A DNA stretch of 64,000 nucleotides from Cyanobacteria bacterium UBA2566 (GTDB taxonomy: Bacteria; Cyanobacteriota; Cyanobacteriia; Cyanobacteriales; Desertifilaceae): positions 1 through 64,000 of the forward strand of contig DDLS01000138.1 of assembly GCA_002340255.1 (NCBI GenBank), in the 5' to 3' direction. The translations under genes and the position numbers were made by a program. Below, piece after piece: positions 41,542-50,917 of the stretch. The stretch's first letter is position 1. Every line of letters begins with the position of its first letter. The notes beneath the pieces are model-generated. The model worked only from the letters and a program-made list of their open reading frames with translations. It did not search any database and was not told where the DNA came from.

Positions 41542-42903
41542 TTGTATAGGTTCACGGACTTGTCTGGACTGATTGACTATTCTTCTGGTAAAGATTCATG
41601 GGATCGAGGCTCTAGGGTAATCCAAGCCAATCAGGTCTTATTCTGGTGCTATGTCATTATTATCACTGCCTTAATCTCCGCTACATTGGGGGCGATCGCC
41701 GCTTTGCTAGTCCCCAAACAACTGATTACCATGGTGCAAGAGGAACCCCAAGAACAAGCGCCTCTGGTGAATTTGGGGTACCCCTTTCAATATCGTCTCA
41801 GGCGATCGATGAATCTGTTGATCATGGGAGTCGATCGCGGATCGAGTCCTGGTTTTAGGGGTCGCAGCGATACGATCTTGCTCTTGCGTATTGACCCGAA
41901 AACCCAAACGATTAACTTGCTCTCCATTCCCAGGGATACCCAAGTGCAAGTTCCCCAACTGGGAGAGCGTAAAATCAATGAAGTCAACTTTTTAGGCGGT
42001 CCAGAGGTCACTATTGATGCAATTGAAGACCTGCTTAAGGGAATTCAGATCGATCGCTACATTCGCATTCAAAGAGGAGCCTTAACTGAATTAGTCGATC
42101 GCCTGGGAGGACTAGAGGTTTATGTCCCCCAACCCATGTCCTACATCGATTATACCCAAGGCTTAACCATTGAACTCCTTCCTGGATGGCAAACCTTAAG
42201 TGGTCAACAAGCAGAGGATTTTGTCCGCTTTCGGGGGGATGCGCTCGGTGATATTGGTCGGGTACAACGTCAACAATTACTCCTCAAAGCCCTCCAGCAA
42301 CGGCTCAAAAATCCTGTGGTTATTCCCCGGCTTGCGCAAATGCTGAGAACCATGGAACCCTATATCGATACCAACTTGAGTCCAGAAGAAAGAATTGCCC
42401 TGATGCAGTTTACCCTGGACATGGACAACGAGGCTCTGAAAATGATCATGCTCCCCGGTTCTTCCCAATTCTCCCCTTTCGAGAATACCAGTTATTGGAT
42501 TATGGACGACGATGGCCGCGATCGCATCCTCCGAGAATATTTTCGGCAGTTTTGGAGGGGAAACGTTTGGGATACCCCAGATTATAGTGTTTCCACCGGT
42601 CGAGACCCCACCACCCTCAGAATTGCCATTCAAAACGCCACGACTCAACCCGAATTAGCCCATCAAGTTGCCGATTATTTAGAATCGAAAGGCTATTATG
42701 ACCTCTATTTTATCCCCGATTGGCCCCACCCCCTAAAAAACACTCAAGTCGTTGTCCAAAAAGGAGATATTAAAGGCGGAGAAATCCTATTAGAAGAATT
42801 GGGAATCGGTACGTTAGAAGCTATGTCAACTGGAGATTTAAGCTCCGATCTAACCTTAAGAATTGGACAAGATTGGTTATCCGATCCCTCCCCCAATCCT
42901 TAG
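41542..42903 (+). CDS. LytR-CpsA-Psr (LCP) family protein
   Basis: A 453-residue membrane-anchored LCP protein; the family attaches glycopolymers to peptidoglycan using lipid-linked donors. A transmembrane helix at about 33-57 (FWCYVIIITALISATLGAIA) is followed by the LCP domain: LLIMGVDRGSS, RSDTILLLRIDPKTQTINLL, SIPRDTQVQVPQ with the catalytic-type Arg-Asp, KINEVNFLGG and DFVRFRGDALGDIGRVQRQQ. A LytR_C domain follows (RIAIQNATTQPELAHQVAD). The start is problematic: no ATG or GTG precedes the membrane helix. TTG at 41542 immediately follows a stop codon, and TTG at 41560 is the other choice; neither has a Shine-Dalgarno sequence. Confidence 0.88.
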   Translation: MYRFTDLSGLIDYSSGKDSWDRGSRVIQANQVLFWCYVIIITALISATLGAIAALLVPKQLITMVQEEPQEQAPLVNLGYPFQYRLRRSMNLLIMGVDRGSSPGFRGRSDTILLLRIDPKTQTINLLSIPRDTQVQVPQLGERKINEVNFLGGPEVTIDAIEDLLKGIQIDRYIRIQRGALTELVDRLGGLEVYVPQPMSYIDYTQGLTIELLPGWQTLSGQQAEDFVRFRGDALGDIGRVQRQQLLLKALQQRLKNPVVIPRLAQMLRTMEPYIDTNLSPEERIALMQFTLDMDNEALKMIMLPGSSQFSPFENTSYWIMDDDGRDRILREYFRQFWRGNVWDTPDYSVSTGRDPTTLRIAIQNATTQPELAHQVADYLESKGYYDLYFIPDWPHPLKNTQVVVQKGDIKGGEILLEELGIGTLEAMSTGDLSSDLTLRIGQDWLSDPSPNP

Positions 42904-43011
42904 ATATTGCTGTTATCCCTCCTCTGAATTAGGAGAATTAACAGACGTTTGGGATGATTTTGAGTGCGATGAGAATAAGAAAACGATAATTAGGGATATA
43001 TTTACTCTATT

Positions 43012-43689
43012 TTAATCAGCTAGGCTGCCAAACCGATAGCCTTTGCCATAAACGGTATGAATTAAGGAGGGTTCTCCAGGTAACTCGATTTTTCGACGCA
43101 GTAAACGCACTTGAGCAGCTAAAACATTACTATTAGGTAATTCCTCGGTACTCCAGGTAGCTCGATAAATTTGGTTATGGGTGAGGAGTTGACCGGGATG
43201 TTGCATAAAATAGGCGAGCAGATGACATTCTTTTTGGGATAATGGGATTAAGTGTCCCTGGCGATCGCCCATTTGATTATCGAGATCTAATCGTAAGTCT
43301 TCCACCTGCAATACTGAATGGTGAGCAGTCGAAAAACGGCGCAATAATGCCCGTACCCTAGCTAAGAATTCCCGCAACTCAAAGGGCTTAATCATATAAT
43401 CATCTGCCCCACTATCGAGTCCCATCACGCGATCGTCTAAGGTATCTTTTGCGGTGAGAAATAGAACTGGGGTAGCCAATTGGCTATTACGCAGCGATCG
43501 GCAAATGTCTAGCCCCGATCGATGGGGTAACATCCAATCGAGAATGAGCAAATTATAGTCTCCAGTGGTCGCTAACTGTTCTCCCTGCTCTCCATTCGTG
43601 GCAATATCGACTTCATATCCTTCTCGCCTAAGGACTTGACTGAGGGACTCGGTTAACGCAACTTCATCATCAACTAACAGAATTTTCAT
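43012..43689 (-). CDS. OmpR/PhoB-type response regulator
   Basis: A 225-residue two-domain regulator. Receiver: MKILLVDDEVALTESLSQVL, phospho-acceptor in LLILDWMLPHRSGLDICRSL, FLTAKDTLDDRVMGLDSGAD and MIKPFELREFLARVRALLRR. The C-terminal winged helix has LIPLSQKECHLLAYFMQHPG, NSNVLAAQVRLLRRKIELPG and IHTVYGKGYRFGSL, the DNA-binding signature. It resembles cyanobacterial RppA/NrsR/ManR-type regulators, but no histidine kinase is adjacent, so the signal is open. ATG 43689 is the natural receiver start; the frame extends to 43761 through repeat-derived codons. Confidence 0.93.
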   Translation of the reverse strand: MKILLVDDEVALTESLSQVLRREGYEVDIATNGEQGEQLATTGDYNLLILDWMLPHRSGLDICRSLRNSQLATPVLFLTAKDTLDDRVMGLDSGADDYMIKPFELREFLARVRALLRRFSTAHHSVLQVEDLRLDLDNQMGDRQGHLIPLSQKECHLLAYFMQHPGQLLTHNQIYRATWSTEELPNSNVLAAQVRLLRRKIELPGEPSLIHTVYGKGYRFGSLAD

Positions 43690-43700
43690 CTCAATTAAAA

Positions 43701-43765
43701 ATGGGTAATAGGTAATGGGTAATGGGTAATCTCCATTTTCCCATCTTCCCCACTTCCCCATTCCC
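43701..43765. repeat. tandem GGGTAAT / CCCCATT heptamer-like repeats
   Basis: Four variants of GGTAATG in tandem (about 43703-43732) are followed by CATTTTCCCATCTTCCCC and CCCCATTCCC runs (43732-43765). These are STRR-like repeats. The two halves are partly complementary, so a weak hairpin is possible. They lie in the divergent spacer between the OmpR-type regulator and mgtE. Confidence 0.7.
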
Positions 43766-43835
43766 TTCTCTATAAATCCGGCACAAGACCCACTAAACTA
43801 GATCCAGCCATCAACTCAGTTTAGGAGGGGAACCC

Positions 43836-45242
43836 GTGACTGAAGAAACAACAACCTCCCTGCCCTCTCGTCGTGAGTTACGAGAATTGGTGCGCCAACA
43901 ACTGCAAGCCCTCCTGGAAACAGAAGATTATAAGGGGGCTAAAGCGATTTTAGTGCCTGTGCGGCCGGCTGATATCGCAGAAGCCATTGAAGGGTTACCA
44001 GAGGGAATGCAGGCGATCGCCTTTCGGTTACTCTCGAAAGCAGAGGCGATCGATGTTTACGAAAATCTCGACTCTTCAGTGCAACAGTCCCTCTTAGAAA
44101 AATTTCAGCGCCAAGAAGTAATCGATATTGTTGATAAGATGTCTCCTGATGACCGAGCGAGGCTGTTTGACGAACTCCCTGCCAAAATTGTCAGACGGGT
44201 ACTCGATCATATGAGTCCCTCAGAACGGGCGACAACGAACTTACTTCTGGGTTATGAACCGGATACAGCGGGTCGGATCATGACCCCAGAATATATCTCA
44301 TTGAAGGAAGAGTATACGGTTAGCCAGAGTATTGAACGAATTCGGAACCTGTCCCATGTGAGTGAAACGGTCTTTTATTTGTATGTCACCGATAGTGCCC
44401 GTCGTCTGACTGGAATTGTCTCCCTACGAGATTTAATCATCACCCAACCCGATCGGAAAATTGGTGAAGTGATGACTAGCGATACCGTTTTTGTACACAC
44501 CAATACCGATCAGGAAGAAGTCGCTCGACTCATTCAGCGCTATGATTTTTTAGCTGTTCCTGTGGTAGACCGGGAAGAACGATTGGTAGGCATTATCACC
44601 GTTGATGATGTAATTGATATCATTGAGCGGGAAGCTACGGAAGATATTTATGCCTTTGGGGGGGTTCAGTCCGATGGTGACAATTATTTCCAGATGAGCT
44701 TATGGCGGGTAGCTCAACGACGGGTGATGTGGCTGCTGATTTTATTGGGAACTAATGCAGTCACTGGGTTTATTATTCGATCGCAGGAAGAATTAATTGT
44801 TCGATATGCTGTCCTTTCGGCCTTTATTCCCCTATTGACGGGAACTGGGGGGAATGTGGGATCGCAGTCCTCAACAGTGGTCATTCGAGGGCTGAATACG
44901 GACGAAATTCGCTCTCTAGGTATGTCTCAAGTGGTGATCCGGGAGGGATTAGCCGGATCGATTTTAGGCGTAACCCTGGGCATTTTAGCCACCCTAGGAG
45001 CGCTATTTTTGCTCAAGGTTAACTTCGCCATTGCGATCGCTGTGGGAATCTCCTTGTTAGGGATTTCGATTTTAGCATCTGTAGCCGGTTCCGGATTACC
45101 CTTTATCTTTCGCTCTCTAGGTCTCGATCCAGCCCTGATGTCTGCACCGTTTATTACCACGGCGGTTGACGTTTTGGGGGTCTTGATTTATTTCAATATT
45201 GCCCGGTTGATCTTAAATTTAGGGTCTTCGGGAGTGCTTTAA
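43836..45242 (+). CDS. mgtE: Magnesium transporter MgtE
   Basis: A 468-residue Mg2+ channel/transporter of the inner membrane. The cytosolic N domain (to about residue 135) has the superhelical repeats PADIAEAIEGLPEG and MSPDDRARLFDELPAKI. Two CBS domains follow (YEPDTAGRIMTPEYISLKEE, FLAVPVVDREERLVGIITVD), which sense Mg2+. Five membrane helices begin around residue 290, containing LTGTGGNVGSQSSTVVIRGL, the pore-lining signature with its key Asn/Gly residues. The start is GTG 43836, well supported by AGGAGGGG seven bases upstream. Confidence 0.96.
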   Translation: MTEETTTSLPSRRELRELVRQQLQALLETEDYKGAKAILVPVRPADIAEAIEGLPEGMQAIAFRLLSKAEAIDVYENLDSSVQQSLLEKFQRQEVIDIVDKMSPDDRARLFDELPAKIVRRVLDHMSPSERATTNLLLGYEPDTAGRIMTPEYISLKEEYTVSQSIERIRNLSHVSETVFYLYVTDSARRLTGIVSLRDLIITQPDRKIGEVMTSDTVFVHTNTDQEEVARLIQRYDFLAVPVVDREERLVGIITVDDVIDIIEREATEDIYAFGGVQSDGDNYFQMSLWRVAQRRVMWLLILLGTNAVTGFIIRSQEELIVRYAVLSAFIPLLTGTGGNVGSQSSTVVIRGLNTDEIRSLGMSQVVIREGLAGSILGVTLGILATLGALFLLKVNFAIAIAVGISLLGISILASVAGSGLPFIFRSLGLDPALMSAPFITTAVDVLGVLIYFNIARLILNLGSSGVL

Positions 45243-45272
45243 GGGGGGAATAGGGAATAGGTAAATCAGGTC

Positions 45273-45309
45273 TATTACCCATTACCTATTGCCAGCGCGT
45301 AGCGCTTAA
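45273..45309 (-). repeat. composite intergenic repeat, copy C
   Basis: Read on the minus strand: AAGCGCTACGCGCTGG followed by CAATAGGTAATGGGTAATA. The palindromic part directly abuts the rpiA stop codon (45306-45308), so it may shape the rpiA transcript end. A further GGGAATA tandem lies at 45245-45264, between this copy and the mgtE stop. Confidence 0.75.
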
Positions 45310-46013
45310 AACTCCCGAACTGAGGGTTGACCCTCCTTAACCTCTCCAACTAGGATCGCATCAGCCACACCAACAAACAGCCCATTTTCTAGGACTCCAG
45401 GAATATTATTAATCGTTTTTTCCAGTTCAGTCGGGTTGTCAATCGAGTCAAATTTGACATCAATGACCATATTACCTTGGTCTGTGATCACTGGCCCTGC
45501 TTTTTTTACTCCCATCCGCAGTTGGGGTTTACCGCCGAGTTTTGTTAAGGCTTTCATCACAGTTGTCATAGCCATGGGCATCACTTCAACGGGTAGGAGA
45601 AAGGTCGAGCCAAGGCGATCGACGAGCTTACCAGAATCTACTACTACAATAAATTGGTCGGCCAAGGTATCGACAATTTTTTCGCGGGTGTGGGCAGCGC
45701 CTCCGCCTTTAATCAAGTTTTTGTTAGGATCGACTTCATCAGCGCCATCAATGGCAAGATCCATGCGATCGATTACATCTAGGGTAGTTAAGGGGATACC
45801 ATATTCTCTAGCTAGAACTTCCGCTTGAAAGGAGGTGGGAATGCCAAGAATATTTTCAATTTCGCCCGATTTTAGGCGATCGCCGATATATTCAATGGCA
45901 TAAGCAGTGGTTGATCCGGTTCCTAAGCCAACAATCATCCCTGATTTTACCTTGGATGCTGCGGCTTTACCCACCTCTTGTTTCATCAACTTTACTGGAT
46001 CGGTTGTGGTCAT
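45306..46013 (-). CDS. rpiA: Ribose-5-phosphate isomerase A
   Basis: A 235-residue enzyme interconverting ribose-5-phosphate and ribulose-5-phosphate in the Calvin cycle and the pentose phosphate pathway. Conserved segments: GLGTGSTTAYAIEYIGDRL (phosphate loop), TLDVIDRMDLAIDGADEVDP (catalytic Asp region), LIKGGGAAHTREKIVD (catalytic Glu/Lys region) and VVVDSGKLVDRLG. Length is normal. It is convergent with mgtE, and the composite repeat sits exactly at its stop codon. Confidence 0.97.
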   Translation of the reverse strand: MTTTDPVKLMKQEVGKAAASKVKSGMIVGLGTGSTTAYAIEYIGDRLKSGEIENILGIPTSFQAEVLAREYGIPLTTLDVIDRMDLAIDGADEVDPNKNLIKGGGAAHTREKIVDTLADQFIVVVDSGKLVDRLGSTFLLPVEVMPMAMTTVMKALTKLGGKPQLRMGVKKAGPVITDQGNMVIDVKFDSIDNPTELEKTINNIPGVLENGLFVGVADAILVGEVKEGQPSVREF

Positions 46014-46294
46014 AGGTTCAAGTGTGCTTCTGAATTAGAGTTTTGTACGACGACCTGTGGCTCTACAATGGGGTCAAGCCTAGGTACTGTTTAGTCTACT
46101 ATCTGGGGGTTACCCTGCGAGCATCAGATTATCGAGAGATGGACAAACCGGAGACTTTCCTGAAGATCTCCCGGAGCCAATCTCCTAGATTGGTCTCTCG
46201 TCAGCCTAGCTTAGTCTGCTTGCAGGCACTTCTGGCACCGGTTCAAGCCTTAAACTTTAGTTTGTTATTGGACTTCCCTTATTTCTTTAAACGT

Positions 46295-47743
46295 ATGAAT
46301 TCTCAGCCATTTTCATCTCCTAAAGCCGATATTTTAGTCGTTGATGATACTCCAGAAAATCTCAGACTTATGGTGAAAATTCTGCGTGAAAACTCCTATA
46401 AAGTCCGACCAGTACCCAGTGGGAATTTAGCCCTTTCTGCCATTGAAGCAAGTCCTCCTGATTTAATTCTTCTCGATATCATGATGCCGGAGATCAGTGG
46501 TTATGAAGTCTGTCAACGGCTCAAAAATAATCCCAAAACCCAATCGATACCCATCATTTTCATCAGCGCTATGAATGAAGTCTTCGATAAAGTCAAAGGA
46601 TTTCATTTGGGAGCCGTTGATTATATTACCAAGCCCTTTGAAATTGATGAAGTTTTAGTGCGAGTAAAAACCCATTTAGACAACATCTTTTTGCAAAATC
46701 AACTCCAGCAGAAAAATCAAGAACTAGAACTAACCCTAGAACAACTGAAATTAACCCAGTCCCAGTTAATTCAATCCGAGAAAATGGCCGCCCTAGGACA
46801 ACTCATTGCTGGAGTTGCCCATGAAATCAATACTCCCCTAGGCGCAATTCGGGCATCTGTAGATAACCTAACTCAATTTTTTGATCGCACTCTCGAAGAG
46901 TTACCTTATTTTTTTGAAACCATGACAGTCGATCGAAAAAAATTCTTCTATCAACTTAGCAATCAAATAGACCAATCTAACGATCATATATCGAGTAGAG
47001 AAAAACGAAAAAATCGAAAGGGATTAGTTCGCCAGCTTGAAGCTTATCACATTCCTGAAGCTGACGCGATCGCTGACACCTTAGTCGATATAGGAATTTA
47101 TGACAAAATTACCGATATTATTCCTGAACTGGCAAAACCAGAGAACGATAAAGTCCTCAATATGGTCTATCAAATTTCTAGTATTCAGAAAAGCGTAAAA
47201 ACAGTCTCTACGGCTACCGATCAAGCTGCAAAAGTTGTTTTCGCTCTCAAATGTTATGCCCGACACGATTTACATAATAGTAAAGAACTCGCCCAGATTA
47301 ATTCAGGAATAGAAACAGTGCTGACTTTATATCAAAATAAGCTCAAAAAAGGAATTGATGTGGTTAAAAACTACAAAGATACTCCACCAATTTGGTGCTA
47401 TCCAGATGAACTACATCAGGTTTGGACTAACTTAATCCATAATGCTCTGCAAGCCATGAACTATCAAGGAACCCTTTTCATTGATGTTTTCCCAGAGAAA
47501 CAGCATGTTCATGTCAAAATTGCCGATACAGGTCCAGGGATATCCTCGGAAAATATGCCCCGAATATTTGATGCTTTTTTTACGACGAAGTCCCCAGGGG
47601 AAGGAAGTGGATTAGGATTGGATATCGTCAAAAAAATTATTCATAAGCATCAAGGTAAAATAGACGTGAACTCAGTTCCTGGGAATACTCAATTTATCGT
47701 TTCCTTACCCTTATCCACTCAGGAGGTGAATTCCCATGCCTAA
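46295..47743 (+). CDS. Response regulator - histidine kinase (REC-HisKA-HATPase)
   Basis: A 482-residue REC-first kinase. Receiver: ILVVDDTPENLRLMVKIL, DLILLDIMMPEISGYEVCQ, YITKPFEIDEVL. After a coiled coil comes HisKA with MAALGQLIAGVAHEINTPLG (His in AHEINTP, not the AHEINNP of its paralogues). About 130 residues of charged, helical insert follow (SNQIDQSNDHISSREKRKNR and onward), and then the HATPase (HQVWTNLIHNALQAMN, DTGPGISSEN, GEGSGLGLDIVKKI). ATG 46295 fits the family; the frame is open back to 46043 but reads as non-coding. First gene of a four-gene run; its stop overlaps the next start by eight bases. Confidence 0.93.
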   Translation: MNSQPFSSPKADILVVDDTPENLRLMVKILRENSYKVRPVPSGNLALSAIEASPPDLILLDIMMPEISGYEVCQRLKNNPKTQSIPIIFISAMNEVFDKVKGFHLGAVDYITKPFEIDEVLVRVKTHLDNIFLQNQLQQKNQELELTLEQLKLTQSQLIQSEKMAALGQLIAGVAHEINTPLGAIRASVDNLTQFFDRTLEELPYFFETMTVDRKKFFYQLSNQIDQSNDHISSREKRKNRKGLVRQLEAYHIPEADAIADTLVDIGIYDKITDIIPELAKPENDKVLNMVYQISSIQKSVKTVSTATDQAAKVVFALKCYARHDLHNSKELAQINSGIETVLTLYQNKLKKGIDVVKNYKDTPPIWCYPDELHQVWTNLIHNALQAMNYQGTLFIDVFPEKQHVHVKIADTGPGISSENMPRIFDAFFTTKSPGEGSGLGLDIVKKIIHKHQGKIDVNSVPGNTQFIVSLPLSTQEVNSHA

Positions 47744-48149
47744 GCCCATTATTTTATGTGTTGATGATGAAAGTGTCGTTCTTAATAGTCTGAAAATTCA
47801 ACTTAAAAATGCTTTCTTAGATAACTATATTTATGAACTAGCAGAAAGTGCCGATGAAGCATGGGAGATTATTGAAGAACTCCAAGAAACGGATAATCAT
47901 TTAATTGTCATTGTCTCCGATTGGCTTATGCCTGGTGTAAAAGGGGATGAGTTTTTAATTCATGTTCATCAAAAATTCCCGAAAGTAATTAAGGTAATGT
48001 TGACAGGACAAGCCGATCAGTCAGCTATTGAGCGAGCGCAAAAACATGCCAACCTTTATCAACATATAGCCAAACCTTGGAAACAGGATAAATTAATCGA
48101 AACCATCAAATCAGGACTCCAAAAAGTTCAGATGTATGGCCAAGAGTAA
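47736..48149 (+). CDS. Stand-alone response regulator
   Basis: A 137-residue single receiver: KPIILCVDDESVVLNSLKIQ, phospho-acceptor Asp in LIVIVSDWLMPGVKGDEFL, VIKVMLTGQADQSAIERAQK and HIAKPWKQDKLIE. The LTGQAD and KPW features match receivers that pair with PAS or cyclase outputs rather than DNA-binding ones. The start overlaps the kinase stop by eight bases, so the pair is translationally coupled. It may carry phosphate between the kinase and the cyclase encoded next. Confidence 0.93.
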   Translation: MPKPIILCVDDESVVLNSLKIQLKNAFLDNYIYELAESADEAWEIIEELQETDNHLIVIVSDWLMPGVKGDEFLIHVHQKFPKVIKVMLTGQADQSAIERAQKHANLYQHIAKPWKQDKLIETIKSGLQKVQMYGQE

Positions 48150-48210
48150 GTTTCGTCTTATTCCAAAAAGTAAACTGATTTTACTTGATTTTTTCTGACT
48201 CAAATTCGTT

Positions 48211-50010
48211 ATGAATAAACCGGTAATTTTATGTGTCGATGACGAGCATTTTATTTTAGATAGTCTCAAGAGAATGTTGAGACGGGAATTTGGTAAATCT
48301 TATCAAGTAGAGTTGGCGGAAAATGGGAGTGGTGCTTTAGAAGTTATCCACAAATGTTTAGCAGAAAATAATGAAGTAGTTCTGGTCATTTCTGATTATA
48401 TGATGCCCAGAATGAAAGGAGATGAACTGCTGCAAAAAATTCATGAGATTTGCCCTAAAACGATTAAAATTATGCTGACTGGGCAAGCCGATATTGAAGG
48501 GATTCGTAAGGTTGTCAATTATGCGAATTTATATCGATATTTGACCAAGCCTTGGCAAATTGAAGATTTGCGCTTAACCATTCGGGAAGCGCTGAATAGC
48601 TATTCCCAAGAACAAATGTTAATTGAGACTAATATTCAGTTACAAAAAGCAAATTCAGATCTAGAAAATCTCAATCAAGAACAAGCTCATTTAATTGAAT
48701 CTTTGAAACAGGCAGAAGATAAATATCGTAGAATTTTTGAAAGTGCTTTAGAAGGAGTTTTTCAAGCGACTCCTGATGGAAAATATATTAGTGCTAATCC
48801 AGCTTTAGCTAGAATTTACGGTTATGATTCCCCAGAGGATCTAATCAATGGGATTGTTAATATAGAAGAACAACTCTATGTCGATCGAGAACAGCGACAA
48901 AACTTTCTGGAATTAATGGACTCAAATCATGAAGTTTCAGGATTTGAGTCTGAGGTGTATCGGAAAGATGGGACAGTAATTTGGATTTCTGAAAATGCCC
49001 GTAGTGTCTACGATAAAGAAGGGAATTTTCTCTATTATCAAGGTTTTATTGAGGAAATTACTGAGCGCAAATCAGCAGAAGCCGAACGACAACAGTTTAT
49101 TGAAGATATGTTTGAGGTCAATACGAACTTAGAAATTGCCTTAAGTGACTTAGAAAATGCCTTGAACTTAGAGGTGGAACTCAAAAATGCTTACGGTCGA
49201 TTTGTGCCTCAAGAATTTATTCAGCTTTTGCACAAAGAGAGTATCTTGGATGTAGATATCGGTAATCATGTTCAGCAGGAAATGTCAATTGTATTTTCTG
49301 ATATCCGAGACTTCACGAGTTTATCAGAAGCCATGAGTCCTGAAGATAATTTTAAGTTTATTAATGCTTATTTGTCTCGAATGGAGACTCCAATTGTTGA
49401 GAATAATGGATTTATTGATAAGTATATTGGAGATGCCATTATGGCCATCTTTCATGGTAGTGCAGATAATGCCCTGCAAGCAGCAATTGCTATGCTCAAT
49501 GAACTCAATAGCTATAATGAAACACGCGGTCGTCCAGGACGACCTAAACTCAAAATTGGGATTGGCATTAATACAGGTTTAATGATGATTGGAACTGTAG
49601 GGGGTAAAAACCGTATGGATAGTACAGTTATTAGTGATGCCGTTAATTTAGCTTCCCGACTAGAAGGACTGACCAAAAATTATCAGGTTCCTTTACTCAT
49701 TTCTGAACATACTTTTTTACGCCTTCAACATGACTCTAACTATCAAATCAGAATTATTGATAAGGTGAGAGTGAAAGGCAAATCGGAACGGGTTTCTGTG
49801 TTTGAAGTTTTTAATGCCGATCCGGTGTCTACTCGAAGGGCGAAAATGCAAACAAAAACAGTATTTGAACAAGGGTTAACCTATTACTATTTGCAGCAAT
49901 TTCATCAAGCTGCTGAATATTTTGAAGAATGTTTACGACTTTGTCCAGAAGACAAGGTAGCGGAAATTTACTTTAACCAAGTGATTGAATATCTTTATGG
50001 AAAGGAATAG
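48211..50010 (+). CDS. REC-PAS-class III adenylate cyclase with C-terminal TPR
   Basis: A 599-residue soluble cyclase. Receiver 1-125 (PVILCVDDEHFILDSLKRML, VLVISDYMMPRMKGDELLQ, LTGQADIEGI, YLTKPW); coiled coil; PAS about 168-290 (RRIFESALEGVFQATPDGKY); cyclase about 350-530 with the metal Asp pair in SIVFSDIRDFTSLSEAM and DKYIGDAIMAIFHG, and DSTVISDAVNLASRLEGL. Lys in FIDKYIGDA and Asp in TVISDAVN are the adenine-selecting pair, so the product should be cAMP rather than cGMP. A C-terminal TPR-like segment (QGLTYYYLQQFHQAAEYFEE) ends the protein. Third gene of the run that begins with the REC-kinase; the receiver presumably gates cAMP production. Confidence 0.94.
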   Translation: MNKPVILCVDDEHFILDSLKRMLRREFGKSYQVELAENGSGALEVIHKCLAENNEVVLVISDYMMPRMKGDELLQKIHEICPKTIKIMLTGQADIEGIRKVVNYANLYRYLTKPWQIEDLRLTIREALNSYSQEQMLIETNIQLQKANSDLENLNQEQAHLIESLKQAEDKYRRIFESALEGVFQATPDGKYISANPALARIYGYDSPEDLINGIVNIEEQLYVDREQRQNFLELMDSNHEVSGFESEVYRKDGTVIWISENARSVYDKEGNFLYYQGFIEEITERKSAEAERQQFIEDMFEVNTNLEIALSDLENALNLEVELKNAYGRFVPQEFIQLLHKESILDVDIGNHVQQEMSIVFSDIRDFTSLSEAMSPEDNFKFINAYLSRMETPIVENNGFIDKYIGDAIMAIFHGSADNALQAAIAMLNELNSYNETRGRPGRPKLKIGIGINTGLMMIGTVGGKNRMDSTVISDAVNLASRLEGLTKNYQVPLLISEHTFLRLQHDSNYQIRIIDKVRVKGKSERVSVFEVFNADPVSTRRAKMQTKTVFEQGLTYYYLQQFHQAAEYFEECLRLCPEDKVAEIYFNQVIEYLYGKE

Positions 50011-50012
50011 GA

Positions 50013-50675
50013 ATGCGTCTACTGCAATTTAGTACCTCTCATTATTGTCGCAAAGCTCGCTTAATTCTAGGCTATAAGAAAATTACTTATGACGTAGAAA
50101 ACCTAACTCCTGGGGTTCATATTCTGCGCGTTAAACCCCTAACTGGGGGGCAAACTGTGCCAGTACTGTTATCAGAGAACCAAGCTATTGGGGATTCGAC
50201 TGAAATTTGGCACTATCTGGAGAAAGAGCATCCCGATCGCACTCTAATTTTAGGCGATCGCCACCAACACCAGCAAGCCGAACTCCTCGAAGACTGGCTC
50301 GACGAAAGTCTAGGCGTTGCCACCCGCTTCATTTACTATCACTATCGCTCTGGAGAGGGAAAATCCATCGATCCCTCCTGGTTCAGCCAAGCTGTCATTC
50401 AAATTGTCAAACAACAATATAACATCGGCCCTCGTGCCGTTGCCCTCGCCAGGAGTCGCCTAGAATTAGGCCTGAAAATCCTAGGCGACTCCTGGCAACA
50501 TCAGCCCTATCTTGTTAGCCAACAGATTAGTATTGCCGATATTGCAGCCGCGGCTCTCCTCAGTCCCCTAGCCCTGATTCCCCACTACAGAACCCAATAT
50601 CCCTGGTTATTTCAAAGAATAGAGGAAATCCATCAACTTTGTGGGGAAGCCTTACCCCCAGGGTTAGGGAGCTAG
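50013..50675 (+). CDS. Glutathione S-transferase family protein
   Basis: A 220-residue thioredoxin-fold GST-like protein. N-terminal domain: RLLQFSTSHYCRKARLILGY (redox/GSH-site region with S-x-x-C) and GGQTVPVLLSENQAIGDSTE with the cis-Pro and the Glu/Ser that bind the gamma-glutamyl group. C-terminal helical domain: VSQQISIADIAAAALLSPLA, the N-capping box. It starts two bases after the cyclase stop, so it belongs to the same operon, which is an odd pairing for a signalling run. Substrate unknown. Confidence 0.88.
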   Translation: MRLLQFSTSHYCRKARLILGYKKITYDVENLTPGVHILRVKPLTGGQTVPVLLSENQAIGDSTEIWHYLEKEHPDRTLILGDRHQHQQAELLEDWLDESLGVATRFIYYHYRSGEGKSIDPSWFSQAVIQIVKQQYNIGPRAVALARSRLELGLKILGDSWQHQPYLVSQQISIADIAAAALLSPLALIPHYRTQYPWLFQRIEEIHQLCGEALPPGLGS

Positions 50676-50740
50676 GGGAATAGATGAATGGGAGGAATGG
50701 GCGATTAACCCTTACTCATTCCCCATTCACCTGATTCCCA
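50676..50740. repeat. imperfect inverted repeat of GAATGGG-type units
   Basis: GGGGAATAGATGAATGGG with GGAATGGG at 50673-50700 is partly complementary to CATTCCCCATTC and GATTCCC at 50717-50741. It lies right after the GST stop and could end that operon's transcript. The units belong to the same heptamer-like vocabulary seen elsewhere in the window. Confidence 0.45.
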
Positions 50741-50917
50741 AAGCCAACCTTTAAAGGTAATGTGATACAGTCCCCAGGGTTATCCCCCAATCCCCAAATT
50801 CTTCCCTATTGGTATAGGATTTATGGTCAAATATAAAGAAAATGTAATCATCCCGACCCAGTTGGGGACACCCACCAAACCCAATCAAATTTCTTAAACT
50901 TAAGGAAGGATAATTAA

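Noticed and set aside
46043..46294. 84-residue N-terminal extension of the REC-kinase
   Set aside because: The receiver begins just after ATG 46295; the extension lacks any domain pattern.
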